Shown here piece after piece: positions 11,655 through 20,854 of a stretch of 64,000 bases of DNA. A program made the position numbers and the translations under genes. Origin of the DNA: Amphibalanus amphitrite (taxonomy: Eukaryota; Arthropoda; Thecostraca; Balanomorpha; Balanidae); contig NW_024881979.1 of the NCBI RefSeq assembly GCF_019059575.1, positions 124,001 through 188,000 of the forward strand. The letters are read 5' to 3'. Numbering within the stretch: position 1 is the stretch's first letter; the number at the start of each line of letters is the position of its first letter. Below the pieces are notes generated by a model. That model had not been told where the DNA came from, made no database searches, and worked only from the letters and a program-made list of their open reading frames with translations.

Positions 11655-13396
11655 AACCGCAGGTTGTTTGAAAAGACAAACACTATGCCTGTCGAAAACG
11701 AATCGCTCAATTTCCGTAAAAAGTTCAGAGTATGGGCTCCCGGAGGCGATCTACCTGATGGCACCGGTCGCTACTCGCTAAGAAGTCTTTTGCGCGTGGC
11801 ACGTGCGATTCCATTTTCCCCATGTTAAGTCAACGGGGTTTTGGACACTTTTTGCGCCATCGGGAATGGCGGAAAAACGAGCCAAGAAAGGGGTGGTTTT
11901 CATCCCAGCATTTTATGGCAAACACGTTTGGGTACACGCTAGTGTGCGCTGTATACCCCTCAGAATCTCGGAACGTGTCTTTGCACGAGGTCTAAGTAGG
12001 AATTTTGCTGTGTCCCATGTTAAGTCAATGGACGGCGATGTCGAGACTTTGCAGAGACATTTTCATTCGATCTTTGTACAAAATTTTAGAGATAGATTTC
12101 GCCCAAACTCTTATATCTTGTAGAGGAAAGAGCATAGTACTTGCTGGTATGCTTCGTTAAGGTGGCAAAACTCATTTTTTCTTTTAAAGTTAATTTGAAA
12201 TTTAAAATTTTTAACATGGAAAGTCAATGGGAGCGTCTTTATTCCTCTATAACTTTTATCTTTAGTAAGATATATAGGTGAAAAGTTAATATAATATACA
12301 ACTTTTGATGCTCTTTCCACTGATGCATAGGACGTCACTGCACGATGTGCCGTTTTCAAGAAAAGTTGTAAAAAAGCAGGGCTCGACTGTGACTTGAACC
12401 CAACCACATTAGACTATACGAACAGACGACGGGGATACCTCCCTTGTGCGGATGCGAGACTGATTATTGCTAAATATTAGCAGTCGGCCGCCGTGGGGGC
12501 GCCTTGCAAAGCTTCTATCTCCACAACTACTTGACCAATTCACTCGCGGTCTTTTGTGTGGGATAGCTTCTTCCTTTCTTACACGTAGTGTGCTATTCTC
12601 GATGCGTATGGGTGACCCCTAATGCACGTGCCACGTGCAAAACGATGAGAAGTCAGTTCAGTAACAAGTCTATTAACTCTGTAGTTAGTTTGCCGATTGC
12701 GCTGGTACTTTGCATGGATGTTGGCACGCACCCGGCAATGCATTTCCATGTGTCACGGTTGGGGTGCCGCTGCACGTGCGCACGGGCAGGGTGACGCTTC
12801 CAGATCTCGAGAACGGCTGGGCCGATTGTGATCAAAGTTGGCACACCGTTAGGGCTCGGCGAGTAGGGTGCCGTGCACAAGTCAGATGGGGCCCAGTTTG
12901 CACGTGCGCACGTGCAGGCTGACGCTTCCATATCTCAAGAACGGCTGGACCGACTGTGCTCAAATTTGGCATACCACTAGAGACTGGTTAGTAGGGTGCC
13001 GTGCACAAGTCAGTAAGTATGTATTTTCATGTGCCACGGTTGGGGTACAACTGCACGTGCGCACGTGTAGGGGTCGTTTCCAGATCTTGGAAACGGCTGG
13101 GCCGAATGCGATTAAATTTGGTACACCGCTAGAGACCGGCGAATAGAGTGCCGTGCACAAGTCAGTTGGGACCCAGCTTGCACGTGCGCACGTGCAGGGT
13201 GCCGCTTCAAGATCTCGAAAACGGCCGGGCCGATTGCACCCAAATTTTGCACACCGCTCTAGACGGGCGAATAGGGTGCCGTGCACGTCAGTTCGTAGCA
13301 CACCCACTCCGGTCTGCACGTGCAAGGCTCATCCTCTCGTTTGACGGCGGTCGTTTTTGCGGCGTTACAGAGGTGCTTGCTCAAACAACCTGCGGT
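11655..13396 (+). mobile_element. Array 1, unit 7 (internal 5' deletion; ends at 3' inverted repeat)
   Basis: Begins AACCGCAGGTTGTTTGA, but after ACACTATG jumps to CCTGTCGAAAACGAATCGC, so roughly the first 45-165 bases of the normal unit (including the CCGGAG hairpin) are missing. The tail has a full set of sub-repeats and ends at TCAAACAACCTGCGGT without the terminal hairpin, joined directly to a diverged unit. Confidence 0.8.
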
Positions 13397-14055
13397 AACC
13401 GAAGGTTTGTTGTCAATAGTTAAAACACTATTCTTTAGAATTGTGTTTTTCTATTGAAAAACAAATCTGAGTTCCCTGACAATTTGGCAAAAGCTGCCTG
13501 AGATCAGTACAACTTGATGCTCTTGAAAACGGCTGGTCCAAAAATTCTGATTTTTTCAGGATTTCTAGTGGGCCAGGTGATCTACGTTCTGGTATGGGTC
13601 TCCCCTCCGCGGACCATCTGGTGCACGTGCCACGTGACTTTAAAAATTCCCGTGTTAAGCCAATGGGGAAAATGAAAAAATGCGTTCCACGGCAGATTGC
13701 TCGAAAACGATCCAAACGACCCCCCATTTTCTTACATGCAGATCAACCACCATTCGGTGCACTACCCATGGGTATGTCGCAAAGTGGCCGGAAAAGTCCA
13801 GAACCACGTGCCACGTGCCGTTGAAAATGACCCTGCACACCGGAAATTGGGACTTTTGGTCATTTCGGCGCACCCATGATGCATACTATGGCGTGGGTGA
13901 CCAAACAATGGGTGTCATCCGGTCGGCAACTGTTTAAGGTGTCGTCCAGTGGGCCAAAGTGGTAGTTTCAAACTTTTGGGATCCACCATTCTGGGGATTC
14001 TTTTTGACAATATACTTACGTTTCTTGGCGCAATGTTCATTCCACCCAGCCGGTC
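13397..14055 (+). mobile_element. Diverged relative of the array 1 element
   Basis: Starts AACCGAAGGTTTGTTG and keeps the ACACTATTCTTTAGAATTG block of the array units. It then has a clearly diverged version of the GTGGCACGTG...CCCATGTTAAGTCAA block (GTGCCACGTGACTTT, CCCGTGTTAAGCCAATGG). No 127/152-bp sub-repeats follow. It looks like an older subfamily member bordering the array. The right limit is unclear and is set at the following duplication. Confidence 0.6.
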
Positions 14056-14292
14056 GTCAATGCGTACTAGATGACCCAAATGACGATTGACCTGAAGGAA
14101 GTTGGGGGCGAGGAACACGCACGTGCCATCCGTTTTTTAATCGGGCGCTTTCATCTAGGAGATTTTTGCAGATACGTCAATGCGTTAGATGACCCAAATG
14201 ACGATTGACCTGAAGGAAGTTGGGGGCGAGGAACACGCACGTGCCATCCGTTTTTTAATCGGGCGCTTTCATCTAGGAGATTTTTGCAGATA
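14056..14292 (+). repeat. Tandem duplication, 119 and 118 bases
   Basis: Two adjacent copies starting CGTCAATGCGT and ending GCAGATA. They differ by one two-base gap, one single-base gap and little else. Each contains GACGATTGACCTGAAGG and GCACGTGCCATCCG. The near-identity implies a recent duplication. Confidence 0.9.
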
Positions 14293-14339
14293 TCTTTTTG
14301 ATTTGTGAAAATGACCAGCCTAGCGGTATGCCAGCCGCT

Positions 14340-14945
14340 GATAAATTATTATCTTGCTGCGGCCGGGCGCTTATTTGCGGTGTTTGCGTTTGGCGGCTGG
14401 CGGGCGACTTTTAGTCGTTTTCGGTTAGCAGTTAGCGTCGGTGCGGTGCGGGCGGTTTTATTTTTTCGGCGTTTCGGCGTTTTTTTCTGTGTGGTTTGCG
14501 GCGGTCGGGCGATTTTTTTGCCGTTTGCGTTGGCTTTTCGGGCGTGCGTTTTACACGTTTTGCGGTGTTTACGTTTTGCGGCGGGCGGGCGTTTTGTGTT
14601 TTTTGCGGTGTTTGTCTTTGGCGGCGGGCGGGCGGGCGGGCGATGCGGGCGTTTTTCTTTTTTTTGCGTCGTTTGCGGTGTTAAATTTGTTTGCGGTTGG
14701 CGGCCGCTTTTTCGTTTTTTTGCGGTGCTTTTTTTTTGGCGGCGGGCGGGCGATTTTCAGGCGTTTTCGGTTGGCGGTTAGCGGGCGTGCGATGCGGGCG
14801 GTTTTATTGTTTTGCGGCGTTTTTTGCGTTTTTTTATTTGCGGTTTGCGGCGGGCGTTTGTTTATTTTTGCGACCTTTGCGTTGGCGTTTCGGGCGTGCG
14901 TTTTGCGGTGTTTGCGTTTTGCGGCGGGCGGGCGTTTTTCACAAT
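14340..14945 (+). repeat. G/T-rich minisatellite with strong strand asymmetry and a G-quadruplex motif
   Basis: About 600 bases made of variants of TTTGCGGTGTTTGCG, TTTTGCGGCGGGCGGGCG and similar blocks. The + strand is almost free of A and poor in C. A perfect four-run G3 pattern with one-base loops lies at 14626-14640. Long open frames here (up to 200 codons) come from the composition and repeat, not from a gene. Confidence 0.8.
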
Positions 14946-14995
14946 TCAAAGTTCAAACCTTCGGGCCACAGCGCTCCTCGAAAAGCGCTGCCCTC

Positions 14996-15072
14996 GAGTA
15001 TGCATCCTTACAGTTGCATAAATGCATAAGGATGCAACTGTAATGGATCCTAATGCATCCTTACAGTTGTGT
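14996..15072. repeat. Short inverted/direct repeat cluster (GCATCCTTACAGTTG)
   Basis: GCATCCTTACAGTTG occurs at about 15002 and again at about 15055, with the reverse complement (AAGGATGCAACTGTAA) between them. The first pair can fold into a long hairpin around ATGCATAAATGCAT. Confidence 0.7.
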
Positions 15073-15102
15073 TCTAAATAAATACGGTACAACAGTGAAG
15101 TT

Positions 15103-15236
15103 GCTCTCTCTCTCCCTCTTTCTTTCTCTCTCTCTCTCTCTCCCTCTCTATCTCTTTCTCTCTTTCCCTCTCTCTCCCTCTCTCTCTCTCTCTCTCCCTC
15201 TCTATCTCTCCCTCTCTATCTCTTTCTCTCTTTCCC

Positions 15237-15312
<76 letters not shown>
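15103..15312. repeat. (CT)n microsatellite
   Basis: About 200 bases of CT dinucleotides with interspersed CCCT, TTTCT and ATCT variants. It becomes pure CT from about 15248 to 15310. Frames on either strand are simple-sequence artefacts. Confidence 0.97.
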
Positions 15313-15382
15313 TCTCTGCACCAACCGCTTCAAAACCAAACACTCTAAAACCGGAGCCCAAGCGTGGGCGTGTATTCAGCTG

Positions 15383-15553
15383 TTACTCTTCTGACCAAGG
15401 GAGCGGCGGGCAGATGCCCCCTAGTATGACCCACCGTAAATAGGCCCGGACCTCCGGCCGCGGATTGGGCATATCAGCCGCCAACATGAGGAACCCTTGT
15501 CTGATGACTGTAGCCTCCGAACGCAATCGAGATATCTCCTTCTGAGCTCTAGC
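15383..15553 (-). CDS. Possible 3' terminal coding exon of an unrecognised gene (coiled-coil C-terminus)
   Basis: On the minus strand a frame opens directly after a splice-acceptor-like CTTTTCTTTCAG (intron side at 15554) and runs 56 codons to TAA at 15383-15385. It begins ARAQKEISRLRSEATVIR and includes MPNPRPEVRAYLRWVIL. The start is charged and coil-like and continues the heptad pattern that ends the exon at 24363-24537 (LESLNREIRQLRAEK); both junctions are phase 0. A function is not recognised. If the link is right, an 8.8 kb intron full of transposons separates the two exons. The model rests on splice signals, phase and amino-acid character only, with no homology. Confidence 0.4.
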   Translation of the reverse strand, partial: ARAQKEISRLRSEATVIRQGFLMLAADMPNPRPEVRAYLRWVILGGICPPLPWSEE

Positions 15554-17000
15554 CTGAAAGAAAAGAACGAGAAGGATTAAGTTTCAAATAATTCCCATTG
15601 TAAAGGAGATTAGGTACCTACCGGTTAAGGAGTGACACACTTAAAAAAATAAGTGGGCACCCATTGATGCGACGACAGGTAGTACACCTTAGCCTTCCAG
15701 GCGGTGGGGGGACATTTTTTGCCCCCCCCCTTTAATTTTTTCGATGTAGTCCAGAACCGCTGCGCCTATCGTCACCAAACTTTCAGTACCCTCCCGGGAA
15801 TAGCTTATACATACACAATACATTGTGACCAAACATCTTCCAAAGACTATGATAGGTTGGCCGCTTATGATGTCGGAGTGACGTCACATCTGGCCATTTT
15901 CGACAAAAAATGGTTCGCGGGAAGAGCTGTCAGGCCTACAGCTTTGGAGATACAGAAAATTGTTTTGGACATAAAAGGTGTAGAATTACCAGAGCTATGA
16001 AACTGTTATCTCGGATTTTAAAAAATAATTGCTGGATTTTCACCCCCAAAATGAAAAAAGTAATTTTAAAAATCTGAGACCTAACAGTATCATAGCTCTG
16101 TTAATTCTACACCTTGTATGTCTAAAACAATTTTCTGTAGGGGAAGGTGGGGTAAGACGGCCCAGCGGGGCAAGACGGACCACCAGCCCTCCCGGCTGAA
16201 CCGCTGCTGGTATCTACTGCTTTATGCACTCACTATGTTTGTTTTCCTTCGTAACAATGGCCACCTTGAGCTCATGCTGCTAGGATGCATAGCTTTTGAG
16301 TTATTGAGAAAAATGTTGTTTTTCGTCAAACCGATCTAATATAAGAGGTCTACGGGTGATTCAATTACGGCGCCTTTCTTGCATGATTAGTTTCTATTTT
16401 GCACTTAACTGTGAAGAGCAAAGTTATAAACTTAGTTATAGTCACACTTTAGGAAAGGCAAGGTTTTGCAATGTAGGGCTATTTGACATATACGTCATCA
16501 TGATAATGACAGAATTTAGATTTGGGGCAAGACGGACCACTGTGGTCCATCTTACCCTGTGGTGGTCCATTGTACCCTGCATATGGAAAGTTCTTTTCCA
16601 AAACATTGATACAAGTTTAACCCGCGCGGGGCTGGGGTCTCCAGCCGAACGCGCGGGGCTGGGGGGGGGGTAAATTTTACCCCCCCCCCATAGGCGGCGG
16701 AACGATTTGAGACAAGGGGGGGCACCATGGCTCAAGGAGCCAAACCTAGGGTACCCCCAAATCCTGTTTTCTCGTCGGATTTAGGCCACTTATTTTTCGT
16801 CACAGCCCTGACACGATGATTTTTTTTAATTTTATTTTTTACTAAACGAAAATGGCAGTTCACCCCCGTATGCAGGGGTGTAATTTTATATCTCTTTGTG
16901 GGGGCATATGCACCCACAATCCTGAATTATGTATGCCCACACAATGATGAAAATGCACCCACAAGTCTTTTACAAGGCTGCAAGCGTCCTTTCGAGAGTA

Positions 17001-18176
17001 GGGGAGAGTGGGGTAAGATGCCCAGGGTGGGAAAGACGCCCCACCCCCTCTAGCGGCGAAACAAAGAATCGAACCTGGAAATTAATGTTCTTAGCGTAAA
17101 GCGGAAGCCTGCCTTGTTAACTGCACAAAAATTTGCGAAGCTCAGTTGGGCAACGGCTGGCTGGTGATTGCGTGTTTTTTATTTGCTGCTTTCAAAAAAT
17201 ATTTTGGTGTCAAAACATTGTAAATATCAAAGAAGGTAGATAATTTTTGCGTCCCTTGCTATAGTCGTGATACATTAACATGCGTGTACTGTGTCCCAAA
17301 CAGTTTGTTTCAGGGTGTAGTTTTATAGCTAACAAATTGTGCTGGTTTAATGTTACTTCGGTACCTTCGGGTAAGATGCCCCCTGTCCTGATGGGGAAAG
17401 ACGCCCCCCTAAATCCCTAGGCTGTCCTTCAAGCAGCTCGTCAAATCATTTATTACATACTTGTGATGAGAGACAAAAGCCGATCTGGGACTATTGAGAG
17501 TCCAGTACGGTCGGGTGCTCCCCATGCCGGTCTCTCGGCCCACACAGCGACTTTTAGGCCGGCACCTGACTCTGAGAGTCCTCACGACGGCCTCTGTGGG
17601 CCCCATTATTGGCTCCAGGGCCCCTCACGACATCCTTTGAGGGCTCCCACGTTTGCTCCACGGGCCGCGCTGGCATCTGAGGTCCCCACGATGGGCTCGA
17701 GGGCCCTCAAGCATCATGAAGACATATAAAGGCCCCACAGTGGTCTCCGAACGCCACCACGGAGGCTTGTTTGGCCGCGCTGGACTATGATGGCCCTAAC
17801 GATGACCTTTGAAGCCCCTTACGACTACTTTTGAGGGTCCTTACGATGACGTTTGGTGTCTTCTGCAGGCTCGAAGGGACAACTGATTCGTTCAGGCGAT
17901 TCACGTGCCCATTTATGTCACTTATAGTGCAGGGGGCATCTTCCCCAACGCCAGGGGGCGTCTTTCCCACCCTGTGGGGTAAGATGCCCCCTTTCACTTC
18001 TTCAGGAAAATGCTTAATAGCAAAAAAAGTTATCATATTTCAGGCACGTAAGTGTGATATTTTTGGAGAAAAATGATGTCGGCTTCCGTTGCAACTCCAA
18101 GTTTTTGCTTTCCGATCGTCATTTTCGAATAATATATGACAAAGCAAAACCCTGGGCATCTTTCCCCACTCTCCCC
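17001..18176. mobile_element. Element C: TA-target MITE (innermost)
   Basis: The ends are GGGGAGAGTGGGGTAAGATG and the inverse CATCTTTCCCCACTCTCCCC, with TA on both sides (16999-17000 and 18177-18178). It is the same end family as element D (GGGGAAGGTGGGGTAAGA). The interior repeats GGTAAGATGCCCCC-type motifs on both strands and has a purine/pyrimidine-mixed block (17500-17800) made of GGGCCCC-rich degenerate repeats. Non-coding; about 1.18 kb. Confidence 0.87.
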
Positions 18177-18369
18177 TACGGTGCCCTTCGCATGCTCTAA
18201 CGGCGTCCTCCTGACCGCAGGCCCATGTCGTCCCCTATCTCCGCGCGTGTCCACTAACACGAATGACGTCACGCATGTGGGCGGAGCTATGGGCGGAGCC
18301 TAACGCACGCGGCAGTCCAAGCCGCCATATTTGAATTTATATTTTAATAGAATCTTGCCGATATTTTGG

Positions 18370-18553
18370 GTGAAGTCAATTTATATGGATAGCTTGGTGA
18401 CAGTTTAGCTATACGAATAATAATTTATTATGGATGTGCGTATATTCAGCTTGGAATTGCAATTAAAGTTCCGCACCGCATAGATTCGAACTCGGGATCT
18501 TTGGAATACTGCGCGGGCACGCTAACCACTACACTACCGCGACCGCGCGGCGG
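18370..18553 (-). repeat. tRNA-like sequence, probably a tRNA-derived SINE head
   Basis: Read on the minus strand from 18553, the sequence has a D-arm/A-box-like TAGTGTAGTGGTTAGCG and, 35 bases on, a B-box-like GAGTTCGAATCT. The T-stem pairs poorly and the acceptor stem does not close well, so a working tRNA is unlikely. The following AT-rich tail down to about 18370 suggests a SINE body. It lies within the hAT element N. Confidence 0.55.
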
Positions 18554-18869
18554 CCGGCGGCAGGGAGGCTGCGGAGACATGGGGGACATTTTACGCTTTT
18601 GTGAAAAAAGCAAAAGATTTAGCGAAAAACACGTAATAGATAACTTGCAGAAAATTGTCTGCTCTTTCAGATAAGATACTAAGTTTTGATATATCTTGTG
18701 CAGACTTCATTCTACAGTGCTTCGAAAATCGCTCATTTACATGGGGATTGAACGGGGCTTCGAGACTTGACTCCAAATGACGTCACGAGCTGACGTCACG
18801 AAAAGGTAGAATCGCCGGACGACCCTACCTGGTATATAGGGCCTTGCCTGACCGTCTCGCGTTCATGGA

Positions 18870-19300
18870 TAATATAGCGTTTTTAATCACTCGGCGCCCT
18901 TCTGGGAGAATGGCGCACTTTTGACAGCACCGCGCCATTCTCATGGTCTAACGGCGCCCTCCTGACCGTCTCGCGTCCTTAGGTCTCTGTTCACCGTGCA
19001 TCCCTCGACTGTTCGGCGCCCTTCTGGCCTCTCAGCGCCCCTGAACCAAATATAGCGTTTTCAATCACTCGGCACCCTTTTACGAGAATGGCGCCCTTTT
19101 CATGATCTCAATGCGCCCTCGTAACCATCTGGCGTCCCCACGTCCCCACCAACGTAGCACTACTGACTGTGCGGCGCCCTTCTGGCCTCTTAGCGCCCCT
19201 GGACCACATAGCGTTTTCAATCACTCGGCGCCCTCCCAAGAGAATGGCGCCCTTTTCATCGTCTCACGGCGCCCTCGTAAGTCGTAACCGTCTGGTGCCT
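18870..19300 (+). repeat. Three-copy tandem repeat (GGCGCCC-rich, about 155-175 bases)
   Basis: TATAGCGTTTTYAATCACTCGG followed by GCCCTTYTGGGAGAATGGCGC-type sequence occurs at about 18874, 19049 and 19205. The blocks between copies share CTCACGGCGCCCTC, GTCTCGCGTCC and CTGTGCGGCGCCCTTCTGGCC. The copies are moderately diverged, so the duplication is not recent. Confidence 0.8.
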
Positions 19301-19734
19301 CCACATTTGTTGCCCCTCCTACTGGATGGCGCCCTCTACAGCTTTTTACGTCCTTCCGGTCAGTTTCCACTTTTAAGCGTGTATTTGCTTAGTCAGACAC
19401 GTCACTTGAAGCGCCATTCGGCTAGCAATGTTATCAAATTCGGTGTTAATTTAGGCTCCCACATAAAGAATATCTATCGCGCCCCAAAACGGCCTGGCGC
19501 CGGGCGCCCCTACAGCTGGGCACCCACAATCATTTTAGGAAAATTACACCCCTGCCCGTATGTGTGGTTAACTTTAAGCTGATCCCCAAGTACCTATGTG
19601 TTTGTCTCTTCCTTATTCTCGTTTGATAAATTCCATTAATCCTACATGTAACAAATTACCAAGAAGCCATCGCATGGTACTAATCAGTGGCGAATCCCAG
19701 GGTGGAGGTCACATGGGTCATGACTTAGGGCCTG

Positions 19735-20270
19735 GTGTCACCACATGCCTGCCAGGAGCACCACAGGCCTGACAGCCGACAGGGGCACCACAGGCCCGCC
19801 AGGGGTACCATAGGCCTAGCAGGGGCACCACGGGCCTGTCAGTGGCACCACAGGCCTGTCAGGAGCACCATCGGCCTAGCAAAAGCACTACAGGTCTTCC
19901 AGGGGCACCACAGACCTGCCAGGGGCACCAGAGGCCTGCCAGGGGCACTATCGGATTCGCAGGGGAACCACCGGCCTCGCAAGGGCACCATGGGCCTGTC
20001 AAGGGCACCACAAGCCTGTCGTTGGCAATTTAGGATTGTCAGAGGCACCACAAACCTGTCAAGGGCACCTGCGTTCTAACAGGGGCACCACAAACCTGCC
20101 AAGGCCCAGGGACACCACAGGCTTAGCAAGGACACCACAGGCCTGTCAGGGCCCATGGGCACCTAAGTCATGTCAGGGCCCACCGTAGGCTTGTCAGGGG
20201 GCAGGGTAGGTAGGTACCACAGTCTTTCCAGGGGCATCAGCGGCCTAGCAGGTGCAGGGGCACCAGTCAT
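19735..20270 (+). repeat. Minisatellite, unit about 21 bases (CAGGGGCACCACAGGCCTGC)
   Basis: More than twenty imperfect copies of CAGGGGCACCACAGGCCTGC, degenerating to the right. It belongs to the right part of element B. The 114-codon frame through it is a by-product of the repeat. Confidence 0.9.
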
Positions 20271-20657
20271 CACATGACTAACCAAAAATAAAGAAAATAA
20301 AAAAAAACTGAAAATAGGGCACCACCAAAATTAAGTGGCCGAAATCCGTTGAGGTTTTAATTTTGGGCATAGGTAGGGGCACCACTTCGATTCATGGCCC
20401 TCCCCTTGGAGTTTTTCCCGAATCTGCCCCTAGTACTAATAGGTACATCAAATTTAAGGGGGGGGCACCTTGCTATTGGTGCCCCCCTTGCAGAATTCAA
20501 GGGGGGGCACGGTGCCCCGGTGCCCCCCCCGTTCCGCCGCCTATGCCCCCCCCCCCCCTGTTATCTCCCGAACTAATGGTCCGATTTGGAAAATTCAAAC
20601 GCCAATCGAAAGATCTCATCACGAACAACTAAAAACATGTACTTAATTTTAAGTTTG

Positions 20658-20854
20658 AGGTCAAGGTCAAGGTCAGGTCAAGGGTACAAATTGCAAGTTC
20701 CTACAGTATCGGCCTTGCACCGTAGTTGCGGAACAATGGAGTCATGGACTGAGACTGATCGCCCAAAACGTGTTCTTAGGCTACCAAGACAATATTCGTT
20801 GCATACAATATCATTCAGAGGTCAAGGTCAAGGTCAGGTCAGGTCAGGTCAGGT
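20658..20854 (+). promoter_or_regulatory. AGGTCA half-site clusters in element A
   Basis: Direct runs of AGGTCA with 0-1 base spacing lie at 20658-20682 and 20818-20854, and further copies at 20970-21010. AGGTCA and TCAAGGTCA are the known binding motifs of nuclear receptors of the FTZ-F1/ERR/HR3 type. Whether anything binds here is inference. The same arrays recur in every member of this TTAA family. Confidence 0.55.

Larger units (their letters stand above)
16873..19554. mobile_element. Element N: non-autonomous hAT element with 8-base TSD CCCGTATG (inside B, contains C)
   Basis: The left end CAGGGGTGTAATTTTA and the right end TAATTTTCC...AAATTACACCCCTG are inverted. CCCGTATG lies immediately outside on both sides (16865-16872 and 19555-19562). 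CAGGGG ends with an 8-base duplication are the standard hAT signature. A second inner inverted pair, TGCACCCACAATC / GGCACCCACAATCATT, lies near each end. The body includes element C, a tRNA-like region and a GGCGCCC-rich tandem repeat. No transposase frame is present. Confidence 0.88.
16689..20545. mobile_element. Element B: hAT-like inverted-repeat element (inside A, contains N)
   Basis: The ends are CATAGGCGGCGGAACG and its inverse CGTTCCGCCGCCTATG. Both sides are flanked by runs of at least eight C, compatible with an 8-base duplication CCCCCCCC inside the C-run of element A. Eight-base target duplications and ends starting CA are known for the hAT superfamily. The interior has GGGGGGCACC / GGTGCCCCCC inner inverted repeats and, at 19735-20270, a minisatellite. 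No transposase is seen. Confidence 0.7.

Noticed and set aside
1-13396. CRISPR-like array or simple satellite
   Set aside because: Units are 1.4-1.9 kb with internal sub-repeats and transposon-type ends; no short repeat/unique spacer pattern exists.
14441-15043. Open frame of 200 codons in the G/T-rich region, and overlapping long frames on both strands
   Set aside because: The frame is made of Phe/Cys/Gly/Arg from the GCGGGCG and TTTGCG repeats, and stop codons are rare because the + strand lacks A.
15053-15394. Ser/Leu and Arg/Glu-rich frames of about 100 codons
   Set aside because: They are translations of the CT microsatellite.
18470-18555. A functional tRNA gene on the minus strand
   Set aside because: A-box and B-box are recognisable, but the T-stem and acceptor stem do not pair properly and it sits inside a hAT element, so a SINE or tRNA fossil is more likely.
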